Below, one piece after another: positions 34,155 to 43,008 of a stretch of 48,277 nucleotides of DNA (position 1 is the first letter of the stretch; every line of letters starts with the position of its first letter). Source of the DNA: Paludibacter propionicigenes (GTDB lineage: Bacteria > Bacteroidota > Bacteroidia > Bacteroidales > JAIFNL01); assembly GCA_020721325.1 (NCBI GenBank), contig DYNA01000015.1:1-48277 (forward strand), written 5' to 3'. The position numbers were made by a program, and so were the translations under genes. The notes beneath the pieces were generated by a model. It worked only from the letters and a program-made list of their open reading frames with translations, was not told the origin of the DNA and made no database searches.

Positions 34155-36062
34155 ATGGAAAATTTTATAAAAAAAATAGAAAAAGCAGGTGAATTAATTC
34201 GCATAAAAGAAAAAATAAGTACAGAACTCGAAATAACCGAAATAACCGACCGTATTTCTAAAATGCAAAATGGAGGCAAGGCTTTGCTTTTTGAAAATAA
34301 TGGCACAGATTTTCCGGTATTAATTAATTTGTTCGGTTCGCTCAAGCGAATGAATTTGGCTTTAGGCACAAAAAATTTAGACCAAGTAGCTCAACGCATA
34401 GAAGAGCTTTTTAAAGATTTGGCTTCGCCAAAAGAAGGTTTAATGGGAAAACTTAAAATGTTGCCCACTTTAAATTCTTTGGCATCTTACATGCCCAAAG
34501 TGATTAAAACTAAGGGCGCAGCTTGTCAGGAAGTTGTTCATTATGAGCCGGATTTGGACATGTTGCCCATTTTGAAATGCTGGCCTCACGATGGCGGAAA
34601 ATTTATTACGCTGCCCATGGTTCATACCAAAGATTTAGAAACCGGCATTCGCAATGTAGGCATGTACCGAATGCAAATATTCGATAAAACCACAACCGGA
34701 ATGCACTGGCACAAGCACAAAACCGGCGCGCGACATTTTGAACAATATAAAAAAGTTGGTAAAAAAATGCCTGTTGCCGTAGCCTTAGGCGGCGACCCGA
34801 TTTACACTTATTCCGCCACAGCACCGTTGCCCGATAATATTGACGAGTACATTTTAGCCGGATTTTTGCGTCAAGAAAAAGTAGAATTGGTAAAATGTTT
34901 AACGCAAGATATTGAAATTCCGATAGATGCAGACATTGTGATTGAAGGTTATATCGACCCGCAAGAGGCTCTGGTTTGGGAAGGACCTTTTGGCGACCAC
35001 ACCGGATTTTATTCGCTTGCCGATTGGTATCCTGCTTTTCATGTTACGTGCATAACTCACAAGCTCAAAGCTATTTACCCCACAACCATCGTTGGCGTGC
35101 CTCCGCAAGAAGATGCTTACATTGGCAAAGCTACCGAGCGTATCTTCTTGTCGCCCATGCGATTGGCTATGATTCCCGAACTACAAGATATGTATTTGCC
35201 AGAAGAAGGCGTAGCTCACAATTTGACAATCGTAAAAATAAATAAGACTTATTCCGGTCAAGCTCAGAAAGTTATGAATGCTTTATGGGGTGCAGGACAA
35301 ATGATGTTCAACAAAATTTTGGTGGTTGTAAATCAAAACATCGACATTTTCAATTCGATGGAATTAGCCCAAATAATTAGCCAAAATGTTGATATTCAAA
35401 ATGATATTTATTTCTCAAAAGGTCCGCTTGATGTACTCGACCATGCTGCACAAAAATTTGCTTTCGGCAGCAAAATGGGAATTGATGCCACAATTAAAAA
35501 TCCGGAAGAACTTAATACAAATTTTATTCAAAATTTTTCTTTGTCCAATTTTAAAATTACTAAAAATCAAATTTTAGAAAAATACGGTGAAATTTTTGAT
35601 GTAAATGCCGATTTATTATCAAATGAAATTTCTATTTTACTTCTTTCGGTAAAACCCGAAGGAAAATTTAAAATAAACGATTTGTTTTTGAATTTATTAA
35701 ACGAAGAAAATTTTGATAAAATCAAATTTTTTATCTTTTTTGACCAAGAAGTGCCTTTAGATGAGCTAAATATAGTAACTTGGTTGGCTTCAGGAAATTT
35801 AGACCCACAGCGGGATACGATAATTGCAAAAGCAAAAACACCGCAAAGTTTTTCAAACTTAGCTATCAACGCCACAGCCAAAACCAAAGAAGCAAACGGC
35901 TTTGAGCGTTCGTGGCCTAATATCGTTACCATGAACGACGAAACGATTAAAAAAATTGATGAGATATGGAATCGTCTGGGGTTCAGTATGCTTACTACTA
36001 TCGAATCGCCTTCGCTCAAGTTTAAAAATTTTATAAAATCGGACAGTGCTGTGGCTTGGTAA
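34155..36062 (+). CDS. UbiD family decarboxylase
   Basis: A 635-residue member of the UbiD family, enzymes that use prenylated FMN to (de)carboxylate aromatic or unsaturated acids. The signature EGPFGDHTGFYS (about 275-286) and the neighbouring PIYTYSATAPLPDNIDEYILAGFLR and RIFLSPMRLAMIPELQDM blocks identify it. Bacteroidota members of this length are usually assigned to menaquinone biosynthesis, but the substrate cannot be proved from sequence. The partner flavin prenyltransferase UbiX is not in the window. ribE, 57 bp downstream, makes riboflavin, the precursor of the flavin the cofactor derives from; co-transcription is possible. Confidence 0.9.
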   Translation: MENFIKKIEKAGELIRIKEKISTELEITEITDRISKMQNGGKALLFENNGTDFPVLINLFGSLKRMNLALGTKNLDQVAQRIEELFKDLASPKEGLMGKLKMLPTLNSLASYMPKVIKTKGAACQEVVHYEPDLDMLPILKCWPHDGGKFITLPMVHTKDLETGIRNVGMYRMQIFDKTTTGMHWHKHKTGARHFEQYKKVGKKMPVAVALGGDPIYTYSATAPLPDNIDEYILAGFLRQEKVELVKCLTQDIEIPIDADIVIEGYIDPQEALVWEGPFGDHTGFYSLADWYPAFHVTCITHKLKAIYPTTIVGVPPQEDAYIGKATERIFLSPMRLAMIPELQDMYLPEEGVAHNLTIVKINKTYSGQAQKVMNALWGAGQMMFNKILVVVNQNIDIFNSMELAQIISQNVDIQNDIYFSKGPLDVLDHAAQKFAFGSKMGIDATIKNPEELNTNFIQNFSLSNFKITKNQILEKYGEIFDVNADLLSNEISILLLSVKPEGKFKINDLFLNLLNEENFDKIKFFIFFDQEVPLDELNIVTWLASGNLDPQRDTIIAKAKTPQSFSNLAINATAKTKEANGFERSWPNIVTMNDETIKKIDEIWNRLGFSMLTTIESPSLKFKNFIKSDSAVAW

Positions 36063-36095
36063 TCATTGAATAAAATTTAATTTTTTATAAAAAAT

Positions 36096-36111
36096 AACAA
36101 TTTAACAATTT
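36096..36111 (+). repeat. Two copies of AACAATTT upstream of ribE
   Basis: AACAATTT occurs twice in tandem, ending 8 bp before the ribE ATG, in the same position as the longer array before murI. Confidence 0.7.
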
Positions 36112-36119
36112 AGGAAAAA

Positions 36120-36716
36120 ATGTTTTCAGGTATTGTAGAAGAAGCAGGAAAAATAACAAAACTGCGACAAGAGCAAGAGAATTTGCACATTAGCGTAAGT
36201 TGTTCATTTTTAAATGAATTAAAAATTGACCAAAGTGTTTCGCACAATGGAGTTTGCCTTACCGTAGTGGATATAAACGACAAAGAATACACGGTAACGG
36301 CTATAAAAGAGACACTTATAAAATCAAATTTAGGTTTGGTAAAAGTGGGCGATGGCATCAATTTGGAGCGTAGTATGAAAATGAATGGTCGCCTCGACGG
36401 GCATATTGTTCAGGGACATGTTGACCAAACGGCTGTATGTAAGCAAATTACAGAAGCCGATGGCAGTTGGTATTTTACTTTTGAATACGACCCTGAGCTT
36501 GGAAATATAACCGTTGAAAAAGGCTCAATTTCGGTAAACGGCGTGAGTTTGACGGTGGTTAATTCGCAAGACAATTCGTTTCAAGTGGCTATCATTCCTT
36601 ACACTTATCAATTTACTAATTTTCACGAGTTTAAGGTTGGAACAGTGGTCAATTTGGAGTTTGACATCATAGGAAAATACATTGCCAAAATTGTTCGCCA
36701 ACAAATGGATAAGTAA
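36120..36716 (+). CDS. ribE: Riboflavin synthase alpha chain
   Basis: Dismutates two 6,7-dimethyl-8-ribityllumazine molecules to riboflavin. The 198-residue product consists of two tandem lumazine-binding domains, starting MFSGIVEEAG, with the paired motifs HNGVCLTVVDI (about 41-51) and SVNGVSLTVVN (about 138-148) and the linker GHIVQGHVDQTA. No FMN riboswitch fits in the 57-bp gap upstream. It ends in front of a bidirectional terminator shared with pepP. Confidence 0.97.
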   Translation: MFSGIVEEAGKITKLRQEQENLHISVSCSFLNELKIDQSVSHNGVCLTVVDINDKEYTVTAIKETLIKSNLGLVKVGDGINLERSMKMNGRLDGHIVQGHVDQTAVCKQITEADGSWYFTFEYDPELGNITVEKGSISVNGVSLTVVNSQDNSFQVAIIPYTYQFTNFHEFKVGTVVNLEFDIIGKYIAKIVRQQMDK

Positions 36717-36743
36717 TTGAATATCTGTGTTTAAGAATATCTA

Positions 36744-36786
36744 TTTAAAAATTTGTCAAATCATTTCGATATGACAAATTTTTAAA
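36744..36786. terminator. Bidirectional terminator between ribE and pepP
   Basis: A perfect 15-bp inverted repeat (36744-36758 with 36772-36786) encloses a further 3-bp stem and 5-nt loop, flanked by A-rich and T-rich sequence, lying between two convergent genes. It can stop transcription from both sides. Confidence 0.8.
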
Positions 36787-36804
36787 TTTTTTGGTACAAA
36801 AATT

Positions 36805-36830
36805 TGCTAAAAATTTTAGCATTTTTTTTT
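36805..36830 (+). terminator. Second hairpin with T-run downstream of ribE
   Basis: TGCTAAA pairs with TTTAGCA (36805-36811 and 36815-36821) and is followed by nine T residues; a back-up plus-strand terminator for ribE. Confidence 0.6.
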
Positions 36831-36893
36831 TGATTTTTTTATAATTTTTTGGAAATCAAATATTTTTAGAAAAAAAATTGATTAAAAAAAAAA

Positions 36894-38282
36894 TTACTCA
36901 TTCATAATTTTTTCAACTTCTTCTATCGTTTTTGGAATGGGTTTTCCTAAAACTTTTGCACCATCGGCTGTTATTAAAATATCATCTTCTATTCTAATTC
37001 CACCAAAATCTTTATAATTTTCAACAAGTTCAAAATTGATAAATTCAGTGTTTATTTTTTCATTTTTCCATTTATCAATCAAAGCCGGAATAAAATAAAT
37101 TCCGGGTTCGTTGGTAACTACAAAACCGGTTTCCAAACGGCGACCTAAACGCAAATAAGCCGTTCCAAATTGTGTACTTCGCTGAATTTCATGGTTATAG
37201 CCAACAAAATTTTCGCCGTAACTTTCCATGTCATGCACATCGAGTCCCATCATGTGTCCCAAACCGTGTGGGAAAAATAGAGCATGTGCGCCGTTTGCAA
37301 CTGCCTCATCTACATTGCCTTTCATTAGTCCAAGTTCTTTCAAGCGCGTGGTAATCACTTTGGCTGCGTGCAAATGTACATCTTTGTAAAAAATGTTGGG
37401 TTTCATTATTTTAGCCGCTTCTAAGTTGGCTTCCAAAACAATTTCATAAATGGCTTTTTGGCGGTCATTGAATTTTCCGCCCACAGGCACCGTGCGCGTA
37501 ATGTCGCTGCAATAGTTATTTTCGGTTTCCGCACCTGCATCAGCTACGAGCATTCTGCCTTCTTTCAAAAAATTGCCGTGATAATGATTGTGAAGAGTTT
37601 GTCCGTTGATAGTCAGAATGATAGGAAATGAAACCGGTCCGCCCGCAGCACTGGCTATTCCTTCCATTTTGCCCACAATTTGCTGTTCTTTTACGCCGGG
37701 TTTTGCCATTTTCATTGCCGTAACGTGCATTTCATAAGCCGTTTCCAACGCTTTTTCAATTTCTTCTATTTCAATAACTTCTTTTATCGAACGCAGTTTC
37801 ACCATGTTTTGAATCAATTCTTGCGAAACATAATTTTTTACTGAAGCATATTTAATTCCCAATAAATTAGATAGTTGAACAAAAGTAGTGGCGCGGTAAG
37901 GTGGTAAAAAATGAATTTTGCGCCCCAGCGCAATGCTTTTTTTTACAAAAACCTCCAAATCGGCAAGCGAACCGCTATGTTCCACGCCTACTTGCGCGGC
38001 TTGCTCTTTTATCGTTGGCAAATGCCCCATCCAAATAATGTCGGCAATATCCATATCGTTGGCAAAAATATAATCTTTGCCCTCGTCAAAATCTATAACT
38101 CCAACAAAATCAGCTAATTTGATACCAAAAAGATACAAAAAACTACTGTCTTGCCGAAAAGTATATTCGTTGGCAGAATAATTGAACGAAGCTTCTTTGT
38201 TGCCCAAAAACAGGGCAATTCCTGATTTCATTGTCGCTTTAAGCTTCGTTCTACGATTGTTGTACACTTGTTTTTCAAACAT
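36894..38282 (-). CDS. pepP: Aminopeptidase P family protein (Xaa-Pro peptidase)
   Basis: A 462-residue M24B metallopeptidase that removes N-terminal residues preceding proline. The N-terminal creatinase-like domain (1-170) is followed by the pita-bread domain with all five dinuclear metal ligands: D248 and D260 (ADAGAE ... CSDITRTVP), H343 (HGLGHMMGLDVHD), E392 (TNEPGIYF) and E432 (IRIEDD). It is probably cytosolic, with no signal peptide. It is one of only two minus-strand genes in the right arm, convergent with ribE. No promoter matching the consensus was found upstream. Confidence 0.95.
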   Translation of the reverse strand: MFEKQVYNNRRTKLKATMKSGIALFLGNKEASFNYSANEYTFRQDSSFLYLFGIKLADFVGVIDFDEGKDYIFANDMDIADIIWMGHLPTIKEQAAQVGVEHSGSLADLEVFVKKSIALGRKIHFLPPYRATTFVQLSNLLGIKYASVKNYVSQELIQNMVKLRSIKEVIEIEEIEKALETAYEMHVTAMKMAKPGVKEQQIVGKMEGIASAAGGPVSFPIILTINGQTLHNHYHGNFLKEGRMLVADAGAETENNYCSDITRTVPVGGKFNDRQKAIYEIVLEANLEAAKIMKPNIFYKDVHLHAAKVITTRLKELGLMKGNVDEAVANGAHALFFPHGLGHMMGLDVHDMESYGENFVGYNHEIQRSTQFGTAYLRLGRRLETGFVVTNEPGIYFIPALIDKWKNEKINTEFINFELVENYKDFGGIRIEDDILITADGAKVLGKPIPKTIEEVEKIMNE

Positions 38283-38531
38283 ATTTTTTGTTTTTAGTTT
38301 ATAATAAAAAAAGATTTTTTTTTACAAAATACTAAATTTTTTTTGATTTTACCAAACAAAAAATACAAATAGAATGCTTTTATGTAGTGGAAAATTTTAA
38401 TTTAAGTTTTTTTAACAGCCAAATATTGAATACTTTTAATGGTTTAATAAATTGAATAGTAATAATTTATATATTTTTTTTTACAAGAAAACTTATTTTA
38501 TTAAAAAAAAAAGAATTTTTTGCTAAAAAAA

Positions 38532-38563
38532 TTTGCACAATCAATTTTCTTGCTTTATATTTG
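38532..38563 (+). promoter_or_regulatory. Consensus promoter of a candidate small RNA
   Basis: TTTG (38532-38535), 20 nt, TATATTTG (38556-38563): a perfect match in sequence and spacing to the Bacteroidota promoter. The predicted start is at about 38570. Confidence 0.75.
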
Positions 38564-38569
38564 CATCAA

Positions 38570-38647
38570 CTAGGTTAATAGATAGATTAAAGTGTTTAAT
38601 TTAGGTGTTAAGGTATCTCCATGTGAATGGCGATGCCTTTTTTTTTT
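38570..38647 (+). ncRNA. Candidate small RNA with intrinsic terminator
   Basis: Between a perfect promoter and a strong terminator lies a segment of about 75-80 nt without an ORF (its only ATG is followed at once by TGA). The 3' end is a terminator hairpin: AAGGTATC (38610-38617) pairs with GATGCCTT (38632-38639) with one G-U pair, then a 1x1 mismatch, then CCA/TGG and a TGTGAA loop, followed by a T-run. The 5' part can form either of two overlapping short hairpins (TTAAT/ATTAA at 38575-38590 or TTAAA/TTTAA at 38587-38599). The next gene has its own promoter, so this is not simply its leader. It is relatively G-rich compared with the surrounding DNA. I recognise no Rfam family; Flavo-1-type RNAs would be a first comparison. 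Confidence 0.6.
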
Positions 38648-38685
38648 CGGAGATTATTAAATAAAATGATTTTTTCGTATAAATT

Positions 38686-38716
38686 TTTGTTTTAAATAAC
38701 AAAATTACTACTTTTG
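38686..38716 (+). promoter_or_regulatory. Promoter for the radical SAM gene
   Basis: TTTG (38686-38689), 19 nt, TACTTTTG (38709-38716). The predicted start near 38723 leaves a leader of about 15 nt before the ATG. Confidence 0.65.
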
Positions 38717-38737
38717 AAAGTTTTTTAACTTAATGAA

Positions 38738-39517
38738 ATGGCAACTTTTTTATTTGATAAAATCATTTTCGGACCCGTAAAAAGTCGCAGATTGGGTGCA
38801 TCTTTGGGCATTAATTTGTTACCGAACAATGCTAAATTATGCAATTTTGATTGCATTTACTGCGAATGTGGGCGAAATGATTCCAATAAACCCGAAAAAC
38901 TTTTTTTTCACCCTCGCTCAACCGTTAGTTTTCATCTTTATACTCGACTTAAAAATATGAAGGAAAACAACGAAGATTTAGATGTAATTACTTTTGCCGG
39001 AAACGGCGAACCTACACTACACCCTGAATTTGAGGGAATTATAGATGATACCATTAAGTTAAGAAATCAATTTTTTCCAAATGTTAGAATTGCCGTATTA
39101 TCTAACGCCACTCGAATAGCTAATGAAAAGATTTTCAATGCTTTAAACTCAATTGAAGACAATATTTTAAAACTCGATTCGGCATTTTTAGAAACCATTA
39201 AATTATTAAACAATCCGGCAAGTAATTTTAATCTTGAAAAACTGATTGAAAATCTTCAACGTTTTGAGGGTAAATGTATTATACAAACTCTTTTTGTAAA
39301 AGGTACTTACAATGGAATAAATGTTGATAATTCCACCGAAGTGGAAGTATCAGCTTGGTTAGAACTTCTTCAACGAATTAATCCTCAGAAAGTTATGATT
39401 TATACCATTGAGCGCGATACGCCTTCGCCCGATTTGCACAAAGTACCTTTAGAGCGATTGTTGGAAATAGCAAAAAAAGTAGAAAATGCCAGTTTTCAAG
39501 CTTCGGTAGCAGGTTAA
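38738..39517 (+). CDS. Radical SAM protein, COG0731-like
   Basis: A 259-residue radical-SAM protein. It opens with FGPVKSRRLGASLGINLLP, typical of the COG0731 group, followed by the cluster-binding CNFDCIYC (C35, C39, C42) and a SAM-binding region TFAGNGEPTLHPEF. Members resemble archaeal wyosine-tRNA enzymes but act in bacteria on unknown substrates. The downstream glycosyltransferase gene starts 12 bp later on the same strand, in the same frame, and is probably translated from the same mRNA. Confidence 0.9.
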   Translation: MATFLFDKIIFGPVKSRRLGASLGINLLPNNAKLCNFDCIYCECGRNDSNKPEKLFFHPRSTVSFHLYTRLKNMKENNEDLDVITFAGNGEPTLHPEFEGIIDDTIKLRNQFFPNVRIAVLSNATRIANEKIFNALNSIEDNILKLDSAFLETIKLLNNPASNFNLEKLIENLQRFEGKCIIQTLFVKGTYNGINVDNSTEVEVSAWLELLQRINPQKVMIYTIERDTPSPDLHKVPLERLLEIAKKVENASFQASVAG

Positions 39518-39529
39518 ATTCATCTTTTT

Positions 39530-40558
39530 TTGGAAAAAAAAACACATAAAACTGTTTTGGTTTGTCCGCTTCATTGGGGTTTGGGGCATGCTTCGCGAAT
39601 GATTTTGGTAATTTACAACCTTTTGCAACAAAATTTTGAGGTAATTATTGCTGCTGACAAAATTCCTTTACAACTGCTCGAAAAAGAATTTCCACAACTT
39701 AAAACCATTTGGTTAAAAGACATACAACTTACTTATTCTAAGGGAAATAACCAAATATTTAAAATTTTAGCTTTTCTGCCAAAATTTGCTTTTCAAATTT
39801 GGAAAGAACACCAAGATTTAAAAAAAATTATTGAGCTTTATAAAATTGATTGGGTAATTTCAGACAACAGATATGGTTTGTGGAATAAAAATGTTTTTTC
39901 TGTTTTAGTTACGCATCAGTTGCGTTTAAAATTGCCTGAATATTTGGCTTTCGCCGAAATTTTTACTGAAAGAATTGTTTATTTTTTTGCCAAAAAATTT
40001 AATGAAATTCACATTCCCGATAATGAATCTGTAGAAGCCAGTTTTTCGGGAAGTTTGTCGCATTTGCCCAAGCAAAAGCTACGAAACATTCGTTTTGTCG
40101 GCATTTTAAGTAAATTTTTAATTCCAAAATATCAAAATCAACCCAAATCAATTCTAAAAAACGAATTTTTAGCCATTCTTTCGGGTCCTGAACCGCAAAG
40201 AACCATTTTACAAGAAATTTTAATCAAGGAATTTAAAAATTCAGACCAAAAATTAAGTTTGGTTTTGGGAAAAAATATTGAAATTAATGAAAATTATAAC
40301 AATATTAAAATCGTAAAATTAGCTGATACTCAAGAACTTTACACTTTAATAACCACTCATAAATACATTATTTGCAGAGCCGGATACACAAGCATTATGG
40401 ATTTGATTGCGCTTGGGCGCACAGCTCTGCTCATTCCTACACCCGGACAAACCGAGCAAGAGTATTTAGCAACTTATTTGTCTGATAAAAAGCTTTTTAC
40501 AACGCTTACTCAAAATCAGTTTTCTCTCCAAAAAGCTCTTGATATTTTTTCAAAATAA
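39530..40558 (+). CDS. MurG-like glycosyltransferase
   Basis: A 342-residue protein of the GT-B glycosyltransferase type. Near the N-terminus is PLHWGLGHASRM, equivalent to the glycine/His loop of MurG-like enzymes; in the C-terminal half, ILSGPEPQRTILQEILI and CRAGYTSIMDLIALGRTALLIPTPGQTEQEYLATYL correspond to the nucleotide-sugar site. Donor and acceptor are unknown. The start is TTG at 39530: the frame is closed by the stop of the preceding gene 13 bases earlier and contains no ATG or GTG before the conserved region. No signal peptide; probably cytosolic or membrane-associated. Confidence 0.87.
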   Translation: MEKKTHKTVLVCPLHWGLGHASRMILVIYNLLQQNFEVIIAADKIPLQLLEKEFPQLKTIWLKDIQLTYSKGNNQIFKILAFLPKFAFQIWKEHQDLKKIIELYKIDWVISDNRYGLWNKNVFSVLVTHQLRLKLPEYLAFAEIFTERIVYFFAKKFNEIHIPDNESVEASFSGSLSHLPKQKLRNIRFVGILSKFLIPKYQNQPKSILKNEFLAILSGPEPQRTILQEILIKEFKNSDQKLSLVLGKNIEINENYNNIKIVKLADTQELYTLITTHKYIICRAGYTSIMDLIALGRTALLIPTPGQTEQEYLATYLSDKKLFTTLTQNQFSLQKALDIFSK

Positions 40559-40757
40559 TGCCGTATTATTTTTTTCAAAAATTGTTTCTTTTTTTTAAAG
40601 TAATTCGTTTTTATTAAAATTTTTTATTTGAAAAACGAAGATTTGCTTTTATTTAATCTAAATTTTAAAATCATTGAAAATCAACTATTTTCAAATTGAG
40701 TGATTTAATTTTTTTTGAATTGAACAATTTATAATTTACTTATTATTTTAAAATTTG

Positions 40758-40765
40758 TATTTTTG
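40758..40765 (+). promoter_or_regulatory. -7 element for the PhoR-like kinase
   Basis: TATTTTTG matches the -7 consensus, 35 bp before the ATG. No TTTG at the expected distance upstream. Confidence 0.4.
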
Positions 40766-40800
40766 CAAAAGTTTAAAAATTAAAAAATATTTTTATAAAA

Positions 40801-41823
40801 ATGAAGACCATTCCCCAAAAATTTGTTTACATAAGTTCTTCAATAGCTATTGTTTTGCAAGCTTTTTTAAGTATTTTGATTCATTTTTTGTATTCAGACT
40901 ACTTTTTAATGTTTCAAATCATTAGTTTATTTATTATTTTGAGTGCTATTTTGCTTGTTTATTTAAAATATCCATTGAAATTGCAAACTTGGAAAGATTT
41001 TTATTCCGATTTGCCAACCGAAACGGTTACCGATACTGAAAATATGGCTAACGAAGAAGTTTTGGACTGGGCAAAAGATAAAGAAAATGAGATAAAACAG
41101 CTAAAAGCCAACGAAAAATTTAGGAAAGAATTTATCGGGAACGTTGCACATGAGTTGAAAACGCCTATTTTTAACATTCAAGGCTATGTTTTAACTTTGC
41201 TCGATGGAGGCTGGAAAGATAAAAAAATTAGCCGAAAATACCTCGAACGTACCGAAAGAAATATCAACAGACTTTTGAGCTTAATCACTGATATTGACAC
41301 CATTTCGCAATTGGAATCGGGAAACGAAAAAATGCAAAAAACGCATTTTAATATTTTAACTTTGGTGGAAGAAATATTTGAAATGCAAGAAATTAATTGC
41401 CAAAAGCAAAACATTGCTTTAAGTTATACCGGAAATTTGCATTCTGAAGAGTTTTATGTTTTTGCCGATGAAGAGAAAATTTTTGAAGTTTTGCTTAATT
41501 TAATTGAAAATTCGATAAAATATGGTATTGAAAACGGCAAAACAATTGTAAAAATTTATGAAAAAGAAAGTAAAATTAATATCGAAGTATCAGATAATGG
41601 AATTGGAATTGCCAAAGAACATTTGCAACGTATTTTTGAACGATTCTACCGTGTTGATAAAAGCCGCTCCCGCGAAATGGGCGGTTCCGGCTTAGGATTG
41701 GCTATTGTGAAACACATTATTGAAGCTCACAAAGAAAAAATTTCGGTAAAAAGTAAACTCGGTGAAGGTACAACTTTTGTTTTTACACTTGAAAAGGGTT
41801 TCAAATTTGCCGAAATTCGTTAA
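40801..41823 (+). CDS. PhoR-like membrane sensor histidine kinase
   Basis: A 340-residue kinase with two N-terminal membrane segments (about 9-30 and 34-56) and virtually no periplasmic loop. The H-box is FIGNVAHELKTPIFNIQGY with the phosphorylated His at residue 117. The N-box is LLNLIENSIKYG, G1 is DNGIGI, the F-box IFERFYRVDKSRSREMGGS, and G2 GSGLGLAIVKHI. The overall form is that of PhoR/ResE-type kinases. No response regulator is adjacent, so it is an orphan in this window, like the unrelated kinase at 2745. The stimulus may be in the membrane itself. Confidence 0.94.
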   Translation: MKTIPQKFVYISSSIAIVLQAFLSILIHFLYSDYFLMFQIISLFIILSAILLVYLKYPLKLQTWKDFYSDLPTETVTDTENMANEEVLDWAKDKENEIKQLKANEKFRKEFIGNVAHELKTPIFNIQGYVLTLLDGGWKDKKISRKYLERTERNINRLLSLITDIDTISQLESGNEKMQKTHFNILTLVEEIFEMQEINCQKQNIALSYTGNLHSEEFYVFADEEKIFEVLLNLIENSIKYGIENGKTIVKIYEKESKINIEVSDNGIGIAKEHLQRIFERFYRVDKSRSREMGGSGLGLAIVKHIIEAHKEKISVKSKLGEGTTFVFTLEKGFKFAEIR

Positions 41824-41955
41824 AAAATTAAATTTTAAAGCATTTTTTTATAAAAATTAGGAATTTAACATGGTAAAATAATTCACTGTTTCTTAAACTT
41901 TGCCAAAATTTTTAACTTCGACAAAATTCTATTAATCAATTTATTAGAATAAAAA

Positions 41956-41963
41956 TAATTTTG
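41956..41963 (+). promoter_or_regulatory. -7 element for the GT2 gene
   Basis: TAATTTTG fits TAnnTTTG, 31 bp before the ATG at 41994. No -33 partner. Confidence 0.33.
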
Positions 41964-41993
41964 AATAATTTTTAAAAATTGAACCATTTAAAA

Positions 41994-42935
41994 ATGAAAA
42001 TAGCCGTTGTAATTCCTTCATACAGAGTAAAACAGCACATTTTACAACTTATTCCCGAAATAGGAGAGGAGGTCGTAAAAATTTATGTTGTAGATGATAA
42101 ATGTCCCGAAAACAGTGGGCTTTACGTGCAAGAGCATTGCACTGACGCGCGAGTGGAAGTGCTTTTTAACGAAAAAAATTTGGGCGTAGGCGGAGCTGTA
42201 AAAACCGGTTATAAAAAAGCACTCGCCGATAAATTCGATGTGGTGGTGAAACTTGACGGAGACGGGCAAATGGATCCAAAACTCATTCCGGCACTCGTAA
42301 AGCCCATTTTGAACCGCAAAGCCGACTATGTGAAAGGAAACCGATTTTACAACATCGATACGCTCATGGCAATGCCGCGCCTGAGGCTTTTTGGAAATTC
42401 CATGCTTTCTTTTATCAATAAATTTGTAAACGGCTACTGGAATTTGATGGATCCAACCAACGGATTTACTGCTATTCACTATCAAGCTCTAAAACTTTTG
42501 CCCTTAGATAAAATAGAAAACCGGTATTTTTTTGAAAGCGACATGCTCTTTCGCTTAGGCACGGTGCGTGCCGTTGTAGCCGATATGCCCATGGACGCCA
42601 AATATGCCGACGAAGTAAGCCATTTGAACATTCGTAAAGTACTTTTTGAGTTTCCGCCAAAATATTTTGTACGATTTTTTAAACGCATTTTTTACAATTA
42701 TTTCCTGCGCGACTTCAATGTGGCAAGTGCCGAACTGATTTTGGGCAGTTTATTTTTTGTATTTGGCTTTATTGTAGGCAGTTACTATTGGTCTGAAAGC
42801 ATTAGAACCGGAATTTCTGCCACCAGCGGAACGGTTATGTTGGCGGCTTTGCCCATTATTTTAGGAACGCAATTGCTCCTTTCGGCTCTCAGTTTCGACA
42901 TTCAAAACCTCCCGAAAGATTGCTTAAATGATTAA
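41994..42935 (+). CDS. Family 2 glycosyltransferase (polyprenyl-phosphate sugar synthase type)
   Basis: A 313-residue GT-A enzyme with C-terminal membrane segments. The N-terminal half shows VVIPSYRV, the VVDDKCPENSG acidic motif, GVGGAVKTGYKKAL and KLDGDGQMDPKLI, all typical of DPM1/GtrB-like enzymes that load a sugar onto polyprenyl phosphate. Two hydrophobic segments follow (about 246-268 and 279-303), which fits GtrB-type architecture. I prefer ATG at 41994 to a TTG five codons upstream because the family begins with MKIAVVIPS-like residues. Donor sugar unknown. It is monocistronic in appearance. Confidence 0.9.
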   Translation: MKIAVVIPSYRVKQHILQLIPEIGEEVVKIYVVDDKCPENSGLYVQEHCTDARVEVLFNEKNLGVGGAVKTGYKKALADKFDVVVKLDGDGQMDPKLIPALVKPILNRKADYVKGNRFYNIDTLMAMPRLRLFGNSMLSFINKFVNGYWNLMDPTNGFTAIHYQALKLLPLDKIENRYFFESDMLFRLGTVRAVVADMPMDAKYADEVSHLNIRKVLFEFPPKYFVRFFKRIFYNYFLRDFNVASAELILGSLFFVFGFIVGSYYWSESIRTGISATSGTVMLAALPIILGTQLLLSALSFDIQNLPKDCLND

Positions 42936-43008
42936 ATTTTTTTTGTAAAAAAAATAAAAAAAATACCGGATTTTTAGCTAAAACAAAAAAAGAGGAATTA
43001 TTTAAGAA

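Larger units (their letters stand above)
38283..38737. other. 455-bp gap between pepP and the radical SAM gene
   Basis: The left part (38283-38530) is AT-rich and shows nothing I can support. The right part holds a complete small transcription unit (38532-38647) and the promoter of the radical SAM gene (38686-38716), both listed separately. Confidence 0.6.

Noticed and set aside
35567..36019. A 150-residue antisense ORF within the UbiD-family gene
   Set aside because: It lies entirely within a clear gene on the other strand and has no family features.
36063..36119. Possible FMN riboswitch before ribE
   Set aside because: The 57-bp gap is far too short and lacks the conserved G-rich elements of the FMN aptamer.
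40558..40617. A 19-residue ORF whose ATG overlaps the glycosyltransferase stop (TAATG)
   Set aside because: The overlap is suggestive of coupling, but the product is a low-complexity Phe/Leu/Lys peptide typical of random AT-rich sequence and has no other support.
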